A stretch of 64,000 nucleotides of DNA, taken from DASSUW01 sp963806395. Lineage in GTDB: Bacteria > Actinomycetota > Thermoleophilia > Solirubrobacterales > Solirubrobacteraceae. Location: assembly GCA_963806395.1 (NCBI GenBank), contig CAWDYI010000019.1:1-64000 (forward strand), read 5' to 3'. The notes under the pieces are model-generated. The model ran no database searches, had not been told where the DNA came from, and worked only from the letters and a program-made list of their open reading frames with translations. The position numbers and the translations under genes are program-made. Positions within the stretch are counted from its first letter, which is position 1; each line of letters begins with the position of its first letter. Below are positions 9,944 to 17,959 of this stretch, one piece after another.

Positions 9944-10601
9944 CCGTCGTCAAGGTCGGCGGCGGCCTCGGCCGCGGCGCCGGCGACGAAGCGCTGCGGG
10001 CGTTGTGCGCCACGCTCGGCGAGCTCGGCGAGCGCCATCCCCTGCTCGTCGTGCCCGGCGGCGCCGAGTTCGCCGATGCCGTGCGCGAAGCCGACCGCCG
10101 CTTCGGCCTGCAGGCGGAGACCGCACACCGCATGGCGATCCTCGGGATGGAGCAGTTCGGCTGGCTGCTGACCGACCTCATCCCGCACGCCGTGCGCTGC
10201 AGCGACCTCGCGCAGGAGATCTCGGCGGACGGACCGCCGTGCTGCTGCCGGCCAGCCTCCCGCTCGACGAGCTGCCGGCGTCGTGGGACGTGACCTCCGA
10301 CTCGATCGCCGCGTGGGTCGCCGACCGGGTCGGCGCCGGCCGCCTCGTGCTCGTGAAGGAGGTCGACGGCGTTGGACGGCCTGGGCGGCGACCGCTCGCA
10401 CGCCTGAGCGTCGCCGAGCTCGCCGCGCTGCGCCCCGAGGGCGTCGACCCCTACCTGCCCACGATGCTCGAGCGCGCGCGGTTCGAGACGTGGGTGATCG
10501 GCGGGCGAGACCCCGCGCGCCTGGCAGAGCTGCTCGAACGCGGCACGACCGCAGGCACACGGATCGCCGCAGGGCGCTTGCTACGGTCCCGCGATGCCTG
10601 A
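9937..10601 (+). CDS. Amino-acid-kinase-family protein, MfnE-like (one or more frame breaks)
   Basis: This belongs to the aspartate/glutamate/uridylate kinase fold. Its archaeal relative MfnE phosphorylates the aminomethylfuran phosphate to the diphosphate, the substrate for the MfnF condensation. VVKVGGGLGRG at the start is the phosphate-binding loop; HPLLVVPGGAEFADAVRE and HRMAILGMEQFGWLL follow, with LVLVKEVDG near the C-terminus. A base is missing near 10230, moving the frame from 1 to 0. The arginine-rich stretch at about 10375-10405 hints at two further compensating slips. Start GTG 9937 overlaps the preceding stop, so this gene and the MfnF-like gene are coupled. The 3' end overlaps the next gene by 8 bases. 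Confidence 0.75.
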
Positions 10602-11482
10602 CGCGGCGGACCGGGACACCAGGGTCGCCATCCTGGCCGACCCCAAGCTCCGGGAGCACAAGGTCATGGGCGGGATGGACTCGTTCGCGAACCGGAGCTC
10701 CTGGCCCAACTTCTTCTCCCGCCTCGTCGCCCGCCTGCAGTGGGATCCGGCGGCCATCGACCTCGCCCCCGACGCTCGCGACTGGCAGGAGCTCCCGGTC
10801 GAGCGCCGCGACCGCCTGATGACGCTGCTCGCCGGCTTCTGCGTCGCCGAGGACGCGGTCGCCGAGCAGCTCACGCCGTTCGCCGACGCAGCCAGGCAGG
10901 CGACGCTGGTGTCGCAGGAGAGCCTGATGGCGTGGGTCTTCTTCCTCCAGCGCCGCGACGAGCAGCGCCACACGCGGCTGTTCGACCGGATCGCCGCCGA
11001 AGTGCTGGGGTTGCCGGGCGCCGACGCGGGCGAGCGGCGCGCCGCCGCCCGCGCCCATGTCCCGGCCGCGTTCCTCGAGCTGTTCGAGGAGCGGCTGCCG
11101 GCGATGGCCGCCGAGCTCGCGGCGGGGCGCAGCCGGGCTGAGCCAGGGCGTCGGGCTCTACCACATGCTGCTCGAGGGGGTCGTCTTCGACGTCGGGCAG
11201 TACGCACTGCTCGACGATCTGGCCGACGGCGCCCTGCCGGGGGTGCGGAAGGGCATCGAGCGTGTCGAGCGCGACGAGCGCTGGCACGTCGGCTTCGGCC
11301 TGCGCTGCCTGATCGAGACGCAGCCCAGCGCCGGCTTCCTCGACGACCTCCTGCAGCGGGCCGGCGAAGCGGCCGAGGCCTGGGGTGACGTCATCCCCGT
11401 CGCGATGCGCGAGCACAGCGCGCGGAAGGTCGCCCGCCGCCTGCAGACGGCTCAGCTCATCGAGTCGCCCGCGGTGGCGTAG
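10594..11482 (+). CDS. R2-like diiron (ferritin-like) protein, ribonucleotide reductase small-chain family
   Basis: The protein looks like a ribonucleotide-reductase-R2-type four-helix diiron enzyme. The ligand pattern is complete: an acidic residue in CVAEDAVAEQL (about residues 86-91), E-x-x-H in RRDEQRHTRLF (E123, H126), a Glu in LLEGVVFDVG and E-x-x-H in ERDERWHVGF. Length is about 295, near that of R2-like ligand-binding oxidases; no NrdA partner is nearby. One inserted base near 11133 shifts the frame, with AGLSQGVGLYHML continuing across it. It overlaps the MfnE-like gene by 8 bases, so it is very likely in the cofactor operon. What it oxidises is unknown. The 3' end overlaps mfnB, on the other strand, by 31 bases. 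Confidence 0.72.
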
Positions 11483-12177
11483 CGGCACAGGGCGCGGACG
11501 CGCGCCGCGTCGAGGCGTCCCGACCGCCGGCCTTCCTGGCAGGCGGCCGAGCGGACGCCGGCGATGTCGGCCCGGGTGTCACGGACCACGGGCAGGTCCT
11601 CGGCCCGCAGGGCGCCGGCGAGCGCCACCTGCAGACCCGCTGCATGGGCCTCCGCCACCAGCGACGTGAGCGCCTCGGGCGAGAGCCACTCCAGCAGCCC
11701 GCGACCGTCCTTGACCGCGGTGTCGAGCAGGCACGCGCCGGCGCCCGCCGCCCGCGCGACGCGCGGCAGCAGCTCGGGCGCGAGCGGCGCGGGATCTACG
11801 CGGCGGGCGTCCGCGTAGGCCGCTGCGACCACCACCGTGCCGGGCACGTTCGCGACGCCGTCGCAGACCGCGCGCAGCAGGGCGACCGCGCCGGTCTCGG
11901 TCGAGACGCCCCACAGCCCCACCTTCACGAACGTCGCGCCGCTGCCCGCCGCGCCGAGGGCGGCGAGCGCGGCCGTGCCGGGCAGATCGGGCATGTCGCC
12001 GATCGCGGCGCTGACCGGCAGTTCGGCGGGCACGGCCGCGCGCACGCCCGCGATCACCGCCGGCGCCGGTGCGCCGAGCGAGCCCTCGGCAGGGTTCTTG
12101 ACGTCGACGATGTCGGCGCCCGCCGCCGCGGCCGCGCGCGCCTCGCCGGCGTCCACGACGCTCACGAGCAGCTTCAT
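11452..12177 (-). CDS. mfnB: 4-HFC-P synthase, methanofuran biosynthesis (DUF556 family)
   Basis: MfnB makes the furan precursor (5-formyl-3-furyl)methyl phosphate from two glyceraldehyde-3-phosphates, the first furan-building step of methanofuran. The sequence is a compact TIM barrel of 241 residues: KLLVSVVDAGEARAA, then GADIVDVKNPAEGSLGA (with the Lys expected to form the Schiff base), VSAAIGDMPDLPG, ATFVKVGLWG and LLDTAVKDGRGLLEW. All are family hallmarks and the frame is intact. Start ATG 12177 overlaps the mptG stop by four bases (ATGA), so the two genes are co-translated. It is the last gene of the minus-strand cofactor operon (GS-like, DUF447, mptG, mfnB) and runs into the 3' end of the R2-like gene. 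Confidence 0.9.
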   Translation of the reverse strand: MKLLVSVVDAGEARAAAAAGADIVDVKNPAEGSLGAPAPAVIAGVRAAVPAELPVSAAIGDMPDLPGTAALAALGAAGSGATFVKVGLWGVSTETGAVALLRAVCDGVANVPGTVVVAAAYADARRVDPAPLAPELLPRVARAAGAGACLLDTAVKDGRGLLEWLSPEALTSLVAEAHAAGLQVALAGALRAEDLPVVRDTRADIAGVRSAACQEGRRSGRLDAARVRALCRYATAGDSMS

Positions 12178-13112
12178 GACCGCTCGACGCGGGCGCCGCG
12201 GTTGTCGAACGCCACGAGCTCGACGCTGCCCTCGCCGACCACGTCCTCCATGCGGCGGGCGAGCTCGCGCCCGGCCGCCTCGCTGCCGACGACGCCGTAG
12301 ACCGCCGGCCCCCAGGAGCTCTGGCCGGCGCCCGCCGCACCGAAGCCCAACAGCGCATCGACGAGCGGCCCGGCGCGCGGATGGAAGCGGCCGCCCTGCG
12401 CTGCCGCGAACGAGTCGCCGACCAGCTGCTGGACGCGGGTGAGCGCGGCCCCGAACTCCTCGAGCTCGCGCTCGACGAGCGCCGGCAGCAGCGACGTCAG
12501 CACCAGTTGGGCGATGACGGCCGACCGCTCGGGCGCCGGCACCAGCTGCCCGAAGGCCTCTTCCTCGGCGCCGCCCGACAGCCCGGGCGCGGCCGCGGGC
12601 ACGACGAGCACCGCGCGCCACTGCTCGGGCATCGGATGGTGCGCCAGCAGCGGCGCCGGGCGCTCGACGCCCGGCCGATGCCCTCCCTCGACCACGAGGC
12701 CACCGAGCGCGAACGTCCACATCCCCACCGCCGACCGGGCGGCCCGGCCTGACGCCTCGGCGAGCCCGGGCGCGTCGACGTCGCGCCCCTCCAGCGCGGC
12801 CAGCGCCTGGGCGACGGCCAGCGCCAGCTTGGTTCCCGAGCCGAGCCCCACGTGCTGCGGGATCGCCTCGACGACGCGCAGATGCGCGCCGCCCGCGAGC
12901 CCCAACGCGTCGCGGTAGCGGTGCGCGAACGTCAACGCGCGCTCCGCGTCCGGGCCCTCGGCGGACAGCTCATCGGCGGGCTCGGCTTCGAGCACGACGG
13001 CCGGGCGGTCGACCGACACCCCGAACCCGCCGAAGCGTCGCTCGCCGTCGTCGGCGACCGCGAGCATGCCCAGGTGCAGGCGTGCGGGCGCCTCGACGCG
13101 CACCCCGGGCAT
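12174..13112 (-). CDS. mptG: Beta-ribofuranosylaminobenzene 5'-phosphate synthase
   Basis: MptG joins 4-aminobenzoate to phosphoribosyl diphosphate with loss of CO2, the committed step of tetrahydromethanopterin synthesis. It has the GHMP-kinase-like fold: VEAPARLHLGMLAV at the N-terminus, FGGFGVSVDRPAVVLEA, and the phosphate loop PQHVGLGSGTKLALAVAQAL near residue 100. GPLVDALLGFGAAGAGQSSWGPAVYGVV lies toward the C-terminus. Length is 312 residues and the frame is clean. ATG 13112 shares one base with the stop of the DUF447 gene. Its substrate is supplied by pabAB/pabC, which start about 2 kb away on the other strand, so precursor supply and use are neighbours here. Confidence 0.88.
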   Translation of the reverse strand: MPGVRVEAPARLHLGMLAVADDGERRFGGFGVSVDRPAVVLEAEPADELSAEGPDAERALTFAHRYRDALGLAGGAHLRVVEAIPQHVGLGSGTKLALAVAQALAALEGRDVDAPGLAEASGRAARSAVGMWTFALGGLVVEGGHRPGVERPAPLLAHHPMPEQWRAVLVVPAAAPGLSGGAEEEAFGQLVPAPERSAVIAQLVLTSLLPALVERELEEFGAALTRVQQLVGDSFAAAQGGRFHPRAGPLVDALLGFGAAGAGQSSWGPAVYGVVGSEAAGRELARRMEDVVGEGSVELVAFDNRGARVERS

Positions 13113-13654
13113 CAGCGTTCGATCACCGCGCGCACGTACTGCATGGCGTCGCGCTCGCGCGCGCCGCCGGTCTTGTCCACGAGCACCTGCAGGCGGCGCA
13201 GCTCGGCGCGGATCTCCTCGGCGTCGAGCATGCGCACGCGCGAGGCGAGGATCGACGCCTCGAGGACCGCGTGGCGCGCCCGGTTGAGGCCGAGGAACTC
13301 GCGGCCGGTGCCGCCGTCGACCACCACCGTGCTGACCCGGGCACGCTGCGCGCTGTCGTCGATCGCCTCCACCCGCACCTCGCGCCACGAGCAGGCGTCG
13401 TCCAGCACCGCCCCCTCGACGGCGGCCGCCGGATGCGTCGGCGGCTGCGGGTCGCCGAGCGCGGCCTGGCTGAACAGCAGCACGTCGTCGGTCAGGTTCA
13501 CGACGGCCGCCCCGGTCGCGCGCAGGTTGCGCAGCGTGCGCGTTCCCCGGAAGGGCTTGATGACGATCCGCTCGGTGCCCCACTCGACGCCCATCGCGCC
13601 GCAGTTGACGCTCCCGTCCGGGTTGAGCGTCGTCACCACCGTCTCGATGACCAC
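13112..13654 (-). CDS. DUF447 family protein of the H4MPT cluster
   Basis: This is a 180-residue protein of the DUF447 family, a regular member of bacterial H4MPT/methanofuran clusters (the orf7 type). Its reaction is not established; the fold is flavin-reductase-like. It starts with VVIETVVTTLNPDGSVNCGAMGVEWG, where the NPDGS(V)N-PMG-like block is the family signature, followed by FRGTRTLRNLRATGAAVVNLTDDVLLF. The C-terminus is helical (AEEIRAELRRLQVLVDKTGG). The GTG start at 13654 shares one base with the TAG of the upstream glutamine-synthetase-like gene, and its stop shares one base with the mptG ATG, so it is translated as part of the same unit. Confidence 0.8.
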   Translation of the reverse strand: MVIETVVTTLNPDGSVNCGAMGVEWGTERIVIKPFRGTRTLRNLRATGAAVVNLTDDVLLFSQAALGDPQPPTHPAAAVEGAVLDDACSWREVRVEAIDDSAQRARVSTVVVDGGTGREFLGLNRARHAVLEASILASRVRMLDAEEIRAELRRLQVLVDKTGGARERDAMQYVRAVIER

Positions 13655-14940
13655 TAGAGCGCCTCCAGATAGCGCTCGATCTCCCAATCGGTGACGGCCG
13701 CGGCGTGCGCGGCGAGCTCGGCCCGGCGCATCGCCACGCAGTGGTCGACGACGTCGTCGCCCAGCCAGTCGCGGGCGAGCGCGCTGCGCTCGAGCCGGTC
13801 GGTGGCCTCGGCGAGCGTCGCGGGCAGCGCCGGGACCGCGCCGTCGGCCAACGCGTACACGTCGGCGTCGACCGCAGGCGGCGGCTCGCACCCCCGGCGC
13901 ACTCCGTCCAGGCCGGCGGCGAGCGCCGCCGCGACGGCCAGGTACGGGTTGGCGTCTGCGCCCGCCTGCCGGTGCTCCACCCGGGTGTCACCGATCGCAC
14001 GCACGCCGGCGGAGCGGTTGTCGACGCCCCAGGTCGCGGTCGTGGCCGCCCACGAGTGCGGGGTGTACCGCCGGTAGGAGTTCGGCGTCGGGGCGAAGAT
14101 CGCGGTCAGGTCCGCCATCCCCTCCAAGAGCCCGCCGAGGAAGTGCCGCAGGTCGGCTCCGCGCACGCTGAGATGCAGGTGGCACGAGCTGCCCGGCCAG
14201 TCCGAGCGCGGCTTGGCCATGAACGTCGCCAGCAGCTCCTGCCGCGCCGCGATCTCCTTGACCGCGCTCTTGAGCAGGAACGCCTCGTCGGCCGCCTGGA
14301 GTGCCGGCGCCGCGCGCAGGTTGATCTCGAACTGCCCGGGCCCCGACTCGGGGTTGCACGCCTCCACTGCGAGCCCGTACTCGCGCAGCGTGTCGCGCAC
14401 GGCGCTCGTGAACGGCTCGCTCCGTGAGGCCGAGACGACGCCGTACACGCTGGCGCGCTCGTCGACCGCCACGAGCTGTGCGGGGCGCTTGCCCACCACC
14501 GACCGGGGCGTCTCGCGCAGGAGGTAGAACTCGAGCTCGACGCCCACGACGGGCTCGACGCCCATCGACTGCGCGCGCGCGACGACCGAGCGCAGGACCG
14601 CGCGCGGCGACACCGGCACGGCGCTGCCGTCGCGATCCACGAAGTCGCAGAGCAGGAGCGCCGTGCGGTCGTGCCACGGGACGATCCGCGCGGTCTCGAG
14701 GTCGGGCATGGCGAGCATGTCGGGATAGCCGTCGCCGGGGAAGTAGCCGGCATGCCCCGGCGGTCGCCGCACCGGCTCGCGCTCATCGACCGGCAACGCC
14801 CAGATCACCTCGCACAGGGCGACCCCCTGCTCCGCGGCACGGGGCAGCTCGGCGATCGGGAGACGCTTCCCCCGCATGATCCCGTGCGTATCGGCGCCTG
14901 CGAGGATGACCGTCTCGACGCCGCGCCGATGCAACAACAC
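13654..14940 (-). CDS. Glutamine-synthetase-family ligase at the head of the cofactor operon
   Basis: This is a glutamine-synthetase-like enzyme of 428 residues. The catalytic blocks are present: VGVELEFYLL (metal site), NPESGPGQFEINLRAAPALQA, FMAKPRSDWPGSSCHLHLS, and DTRVEHRQAGADANPYLAVAAALAAGLDG near the end. The C-terminal adenylylation loop of GlnA is not apparent, which fits the gamma-glutamyl-amide ligases. It heads an operon with DUF447, mptG and mfnB, so a glutamyl-transfer step on methanofuran or H4MPT is an attractive guess. Gamma-glutamylmethylamide synthetase, also used by methylotrophs, is the main alternative. The start is GTG 14940, preceded by AGGAG with a 7-base spacer; longer in-frame starts would run into the pabAB start. 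Confidence 0.75.
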   Translation of the reverse strand: MLLHRRGVETVILAGADTHGIMRGKRLPIAELPRAAEQGVALCEVIWALPVDEREPVRRPPGHAGYFPGDGYPDMLAMPDLETARIVPWHDRTALLLCDFVDRDGSAVPVSPRAVLRSVVARAQSMGVEPVVGVELEFYLLRETPRSVVGKRPAQLVAVDERASVYGVVSASRSEPFTSAVRDTLREYGLAVEACNPESGPGQFEINLRAAPALQAADEAFLLKSAVKEIAARQELLATFMAKPRSDWPGSSCHLHLSVRGADLRHFLGGLLEGMADLTAIFAPTPNSYRRYTPHSWAATTATWGVDNRSAGVRAIGDTRVEHRQAGADANPYLAVAAALAAGLDGVRRGCEPPPAVDADVYALADGAVPALPATLAEATDRLERSALARDWLGDDVVDHCVAMRRAELAAHAAAVTDWEIERYLEAL

Positions 14941-14983
14941 GGAGGCGCTCCTGTGCCAAGGTCGGCAGAGTGTAGATGCGGCC

Positions 14984-17044
14984 ATGCGGACACTTCTGAT
15001 CGACAACTACGACTCGTTCACGTTCAACCTCTTCCACGTGCTGGGTGAGGTCAACGGCGACGAGCCGATCGTCGCGCGCAACGACGAGCTGTCGTGGGAG
15101 GAGCTCGCTGCGCTGCCGATCGACAACATCGTGATCTCGCCGGGCCCCGGGCGCCCCGAGCACGAGCGCGACGTCGGCGTGTCGCTGGACGCGCTCCAGC
15201 GCGCCGAGGTGCCGGTGCTCGGCGTCTGCCTCGGCCACCAGGCGCTCGCCCACATCAGCGGCGGTGCGATCGACCACGCGCCCGAGGTGATGCACGGCCG
15301 GCTGAGCCCGATCCACCATGTCGGGAGCGGCCTGTTCGAGGGCATCCCGCAGGACTTCGCCGCCGTCCGCTACCACTCGCTGATCGTCGGCGCCGTGCCC
15401 GCCGACCTGCGCGTGACGGCGTGGACGCCCGACCAGGTCGTGATGGCGCTCGAGCACCGCACCCGGCCCTTGTGGGGCGTGCAGTTCCACCCCGAGTCGA
15501 TCTCCACCGAGCACGGGCGCGCGCTGCTGCGCAACTTCCGCGACCTGACGCGGGCGCACCGGCGTTCGCGGGCGGGAGCGGCGCGACGCACCCGGCCGCC
15601 GGCCACCGGCGTCCGCGTCCGGCACCGCGCGCTCGAGACCTGGTGCGACCCGGAGGTCGCGTTCGTCGCGCTCTACGGCGACCGCGAGCACGCGGTGTGG
15701 CTCGACAGCTCGCGAGTGGAGCCCGGCCTGGCGCGCTTCTCGTTCATGGGCGCTCCCGACGGCCCGCTCGGCCAGGTCGTGCGCTACGACGTCGCCGCGG
15801 GCCTGCTCACGATCGAGCGCGCGGGCGAGAAGGAGGAGCGGCGGGAACGCGTCCTCGACTACTGCGAGCGCGAGCTCGCGCGCCTGCACGCCGATGCCGC
15901 GGAGCTCCCGTTCGACTTCATCGGCGGCTTCGCCGGCTACCTCGGCTACGAGCTCAAGGCCGACTGCGGCGGCGAGCTCGTCCACCGCTCGAGGCTGCCC
16001 GACGCCGCGCTCGTGTTCTGCGACCGGCTGATCGCCTTCGACCACGACCAGCGCCGCGTCCACCTGATCGCGCTCGCCGACCCGGAGGGCGCTGACGCCG
16101 CGGACGCATGGCTGGCGGCGGCCGAACGCGAGCTCGAAGGGCCCACACCGCCGGCCCCGCTCTCGCCGCCGGCACCAGGCGCGTTGTCGTTCGCCGCGCG
16201 CGAGGCGCGCGACGCCTACCTGGCCAACATCGCGGCGTGCAAGCACGAGATCTTCGAGGGCGAGTCCTACGAGGTCTGCCTGACCACCGAGCTGCGCAGC
16301 GACGGCGCGATCGATCCGCTCGCGGCCTATCGCGCCCTGCGCGCACGCAATCCCGCGCCGCACGCGGCGCTGCTGCGCCTCGGCGCCGTATCGGTGCTCA
16401 GCTCCTCGCCCGAGCGCTTCCTGCGCGTCGACCGCGAGCGGATGGTCGAGTCAAAGCCGATCAAGGGCACCGCTCCGCGCGCCGCCCACCCCGCCGAGGA
16501 CGCGTACCGCGCCGCCGCGCTGCGCGACGACGACAAGTCGCGCTCGGAGAACCTGATGATCGTCGACCTCGTGCGCAACGACCTCGGCCGCGTCTGCGCG
16601 CTGGGCAGCGTGGACGTGCCGGCGCTCATGGCGCTCGAGACCTACGCGACCGTCCACCAGCTCGTCACGACGGTCCGGGGCCGCCTTCGCGACGACGCGT
16701 CCGCGATCGACTGCATCCGCGCCGCCTTCCCCGGCGGATCGATGACCGGCGCGCCGAAGCTGCGCACGATGGAGATCATCGACCGGCTCGAGGCCGGCCC
16801 GCGCGGCGTGTACTCGGGCGCGCTGGGGTTCCTGTCGGTCAACGGCACCGCCGACCTCAGCATCGTCATCCGCACGCTCGTCGCGTCGCCGCACGGCCTG
16901 CAGATCGGGTCGGGCGGGGCGATCGTCGCCGCGTCGGACCCGGACGCCGAGCACGACGAGATGCTGCTCAAGGCGCGCGCGGTGCTCGAGGCGGTCGGCG
17001 GCACGCTTGTGGCCGGCCGCAAGCTCGCCGCCACGCGCGGATGA
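14984..17044 (+). CDS. pabAB: Aminodeoxychorismate synthase, fused PabA-PabB
   Basis: This is a bifunctional enzyme converting chorismate and glutamine to 4-amino-4-deoxychorismate for 4-aminobenzoate synthesis. Residues 1 to about 190 are a class I glutamine amidotransferase: LLIDNYDSFTFNL, VISPGPGRPEHERD, the nucleophile in VLGVCLGHQALAH, and the His-Glu pair in GVQFHPESI. From about residue 205 the PabB/TrpE domain follows, with ESKPIKGTAPRAAHP, NLMIVDLVRNDLGRVC and PGGSMTGAPKLRTMEI. Total length is 686 residues in one clean frame. ATG 14984 is divergent from the GS-like gene with 43 bases between. Its stop overlaps the pabC start. 4-Aminobenzoate feeds both folate and, through MptG, tetrahydromethanopterin. 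Confidence 0.93.
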   Translation: MRTLLIDNYDSFTFNLFHVLGEVNGDEPIVARNDELSWEELAALPIDNIVISPGPGRPEHERDVGVSLDALQRAEVPVLGVCLGHQALAHISGGAIDHAPEVMHGRLSPIHHVGSGLFEGIPQDFAAVRYHSLIVGAVPADLRVTAWTPDQVVMALEHRTRPLWGVQFHPESISTEHGRALLRNFRDLTRAHRRSRAGAARRTRPPATGVRVRHRALETWCDPEVAFVALYGDREHAVWLDSSRVEPGLARFSFMGAPDGPLGQVVRYDVAAGLLTIERAGEKEERRERVLDYCERELARLHADAAELPFDFIGGFAGYLGYELKADCGGELVHRSRLPDAALVFCDRLIAFDHDQRRVHLIALADPEGADAADAWLAAAERELEGPTPPAPLSPPAPGALSFAAREARDAYLANIAACKHEIFEGESYEVCLTTELRSDGAIDPLAAYRALRARNPAPHAALLRLGAVSVLSSSPERFLRVDRERMVESKPIKGTAPRAAHPAEDAYRAAALRDDDKSRSENLMIVDLVRNDLGRVCALGSVDVPALMALETYATVHQLVTTVRGRLRDDASAIDCIRAAFPGGSMTGAPKLRTMEIIDRLEAGPRGVYSGALGFLSVNGTADLSIVIRTLVASPHGLQIGSGGAIVAASDPDAEHDEMLLKARAVLEAVGGTLVAGRKLAATRG

Positions 17045-17751
17045 CAGCGCTGCTGGCGGCCGATTCCTGGCTCGTCGTCGACGGCCGCGCCCGCGCCGTC
17101 GAACGCCACTGGGCGCGCTTCTCCGCCGCCTGCGGCGAGCACGGCGTCGAGCCGGAGGCGCTGGCTGCGCTCCGCGCCCGCGTCGGGCGTGACCTGCCCG
17201 CTCACGACCGCTGGTTCCCCCGTGTCGAGCTGCGCGCGGACGGCGAGCTCGCCTTCACGGTGCGCCCGGCGCCGCCGCGCGAGCCGGCCGTCGTGGCCTG
17301 GATCGCCGACGTGCCCGATCCGCGCCGCGCACCGCGGCGCAAGGGCCCCGACCTCGAGCAGCTCGCCGTCCTGCGCGAGCACGCGGCCGGGCACGGCGCC
17401 GGCGAGGCCGTGCTCGCCGACGCCGACGGGCGCCTCCTGGAGGGCGCGTACACGAGCCTGCTGTGGTGGGAGGGCGACACGCTGTGCGCGGTGCCCGACG
17501 ACGCGCCGATCCTGCCCGGGATCACGCGGGCGCTCCTGATCGAGCTCGCGAGCGAGCACCACACGCCCGTCGCGCAGCGGCGCCCCGCACCGGACGAGCT
17601 GGCCCGCCGCGAGACGTGGCTGGTCAGCGCACTTCACGGCATCCGGGCCGTGACACGCTGGGCGGAGGGCGGTCCCGCGGCCGGCGACGCCCCGCGCGCG
17701 GCCCATTGGCAGCGCCTGCTCGACGGCCTCACGGCGCTTCAGAACGACTGA
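17041..17751 (+). CDS. pabC: Aminodeoxychorismate lyase (class IV PLP aminotransferase family)
   Basis: PabC releases pyruvate from 4-amino-4-deoxychorismate to give 4-aminobenzoate. The protein is 236 residues and fits the class IV aminotransferase fold: ERHWARFSAACGEHG near the N-terminus, RKGPDLEQLAVLREHAAGHGAGEAVLAD, and LLEGAYTSLLWWEGDTLCAVPDDAPILPGITR, the usual EGxxxNxF-like and PGITR blocks. The segment around Arg-Lys-Gly (about residue 100) would supply the PLP lysine. The ATG at 17041 overlaps the pabAB TGA (ATGA), so the two form one operon. A GC-rich hairpin lies just after the stop. A D-amino-acid or branched-chain aminotransferase is less likely given the neighbour. Confidence 0.82.
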   Translation: MTALLAADSWLVVDGRARAVERHWARFSAACGEHGVEPEALAALRARVGRDLPAHDRWFPRVELRADGELAFTVRPAPPREPAVVAWIADVPDPRRAPRRKGPDLEQLAVLREHAAGHGAGEAVLADADGRLLEGAYTSLLWWEGDTLCAVPDDAPILPGITRALLIELASEHHTPVAQRRPAPDELARRETWLVSALHGIRAVTRWAEGGPAAGDAPRAAHWQRLLDGLTALQND

Positions 17752-17753
17752 CC

Positions 17754-17773
17754 GGGCGCCACCAGCGGCGCCC
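17754..17773 (+). terminator. GC-rich hairpin after pabC
   Basis: GGGCGCC (17754-17760) and GGCGCCC (17767-17773) form a perfect 7-base stem with a 6-base loop, two bases after the pabC stop. There is no T-run, so it may act as a weak or Rho-assisted terminator, or simply protect the 3' end. Confidence 0.45.
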
Positions 17774-17867
17774 GATCGCACACGAGCGGCACCGCTCTCC
17801 ATGCGAACGGCATGACCGCACGGATCGGCTGCGGACGGCCAAGTACGTGAATACGATCCCGCCAGGT

Positions 17868-17937
17868 CGGAAGGAGGGAGACACCCTTCCGAATCGCCTT
17901 GTGAGATGAGCCGTCGGGACTCTCGATGGAGTCCCGA
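17868..17937 (+). promoter_or_regulatory. Two tandem hairpins in the leader of the methanol dehydrogenase operon
   Basis: The 208-base gap between pabC and the quinoprotein operon contains two strong inverted repeats. The first is CGGAAGG (17868-17874) with CCTTCCG (17885-17891), a 7-base stem. The second is TCGGGACTC (17914-17922) with GAGTCCCGA (17929-17937), a perfect 9-base stem with a 6-base loop, ending 22 bases before the GTG at 17960 and followed by AAAA. The pair looks like a structured 5' leader. I do not recognise it as a known riboswitch. Confidence 0.45.
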
Positions 17938-17959
17938 AAACGGACCCGAGGGGAGCGCC

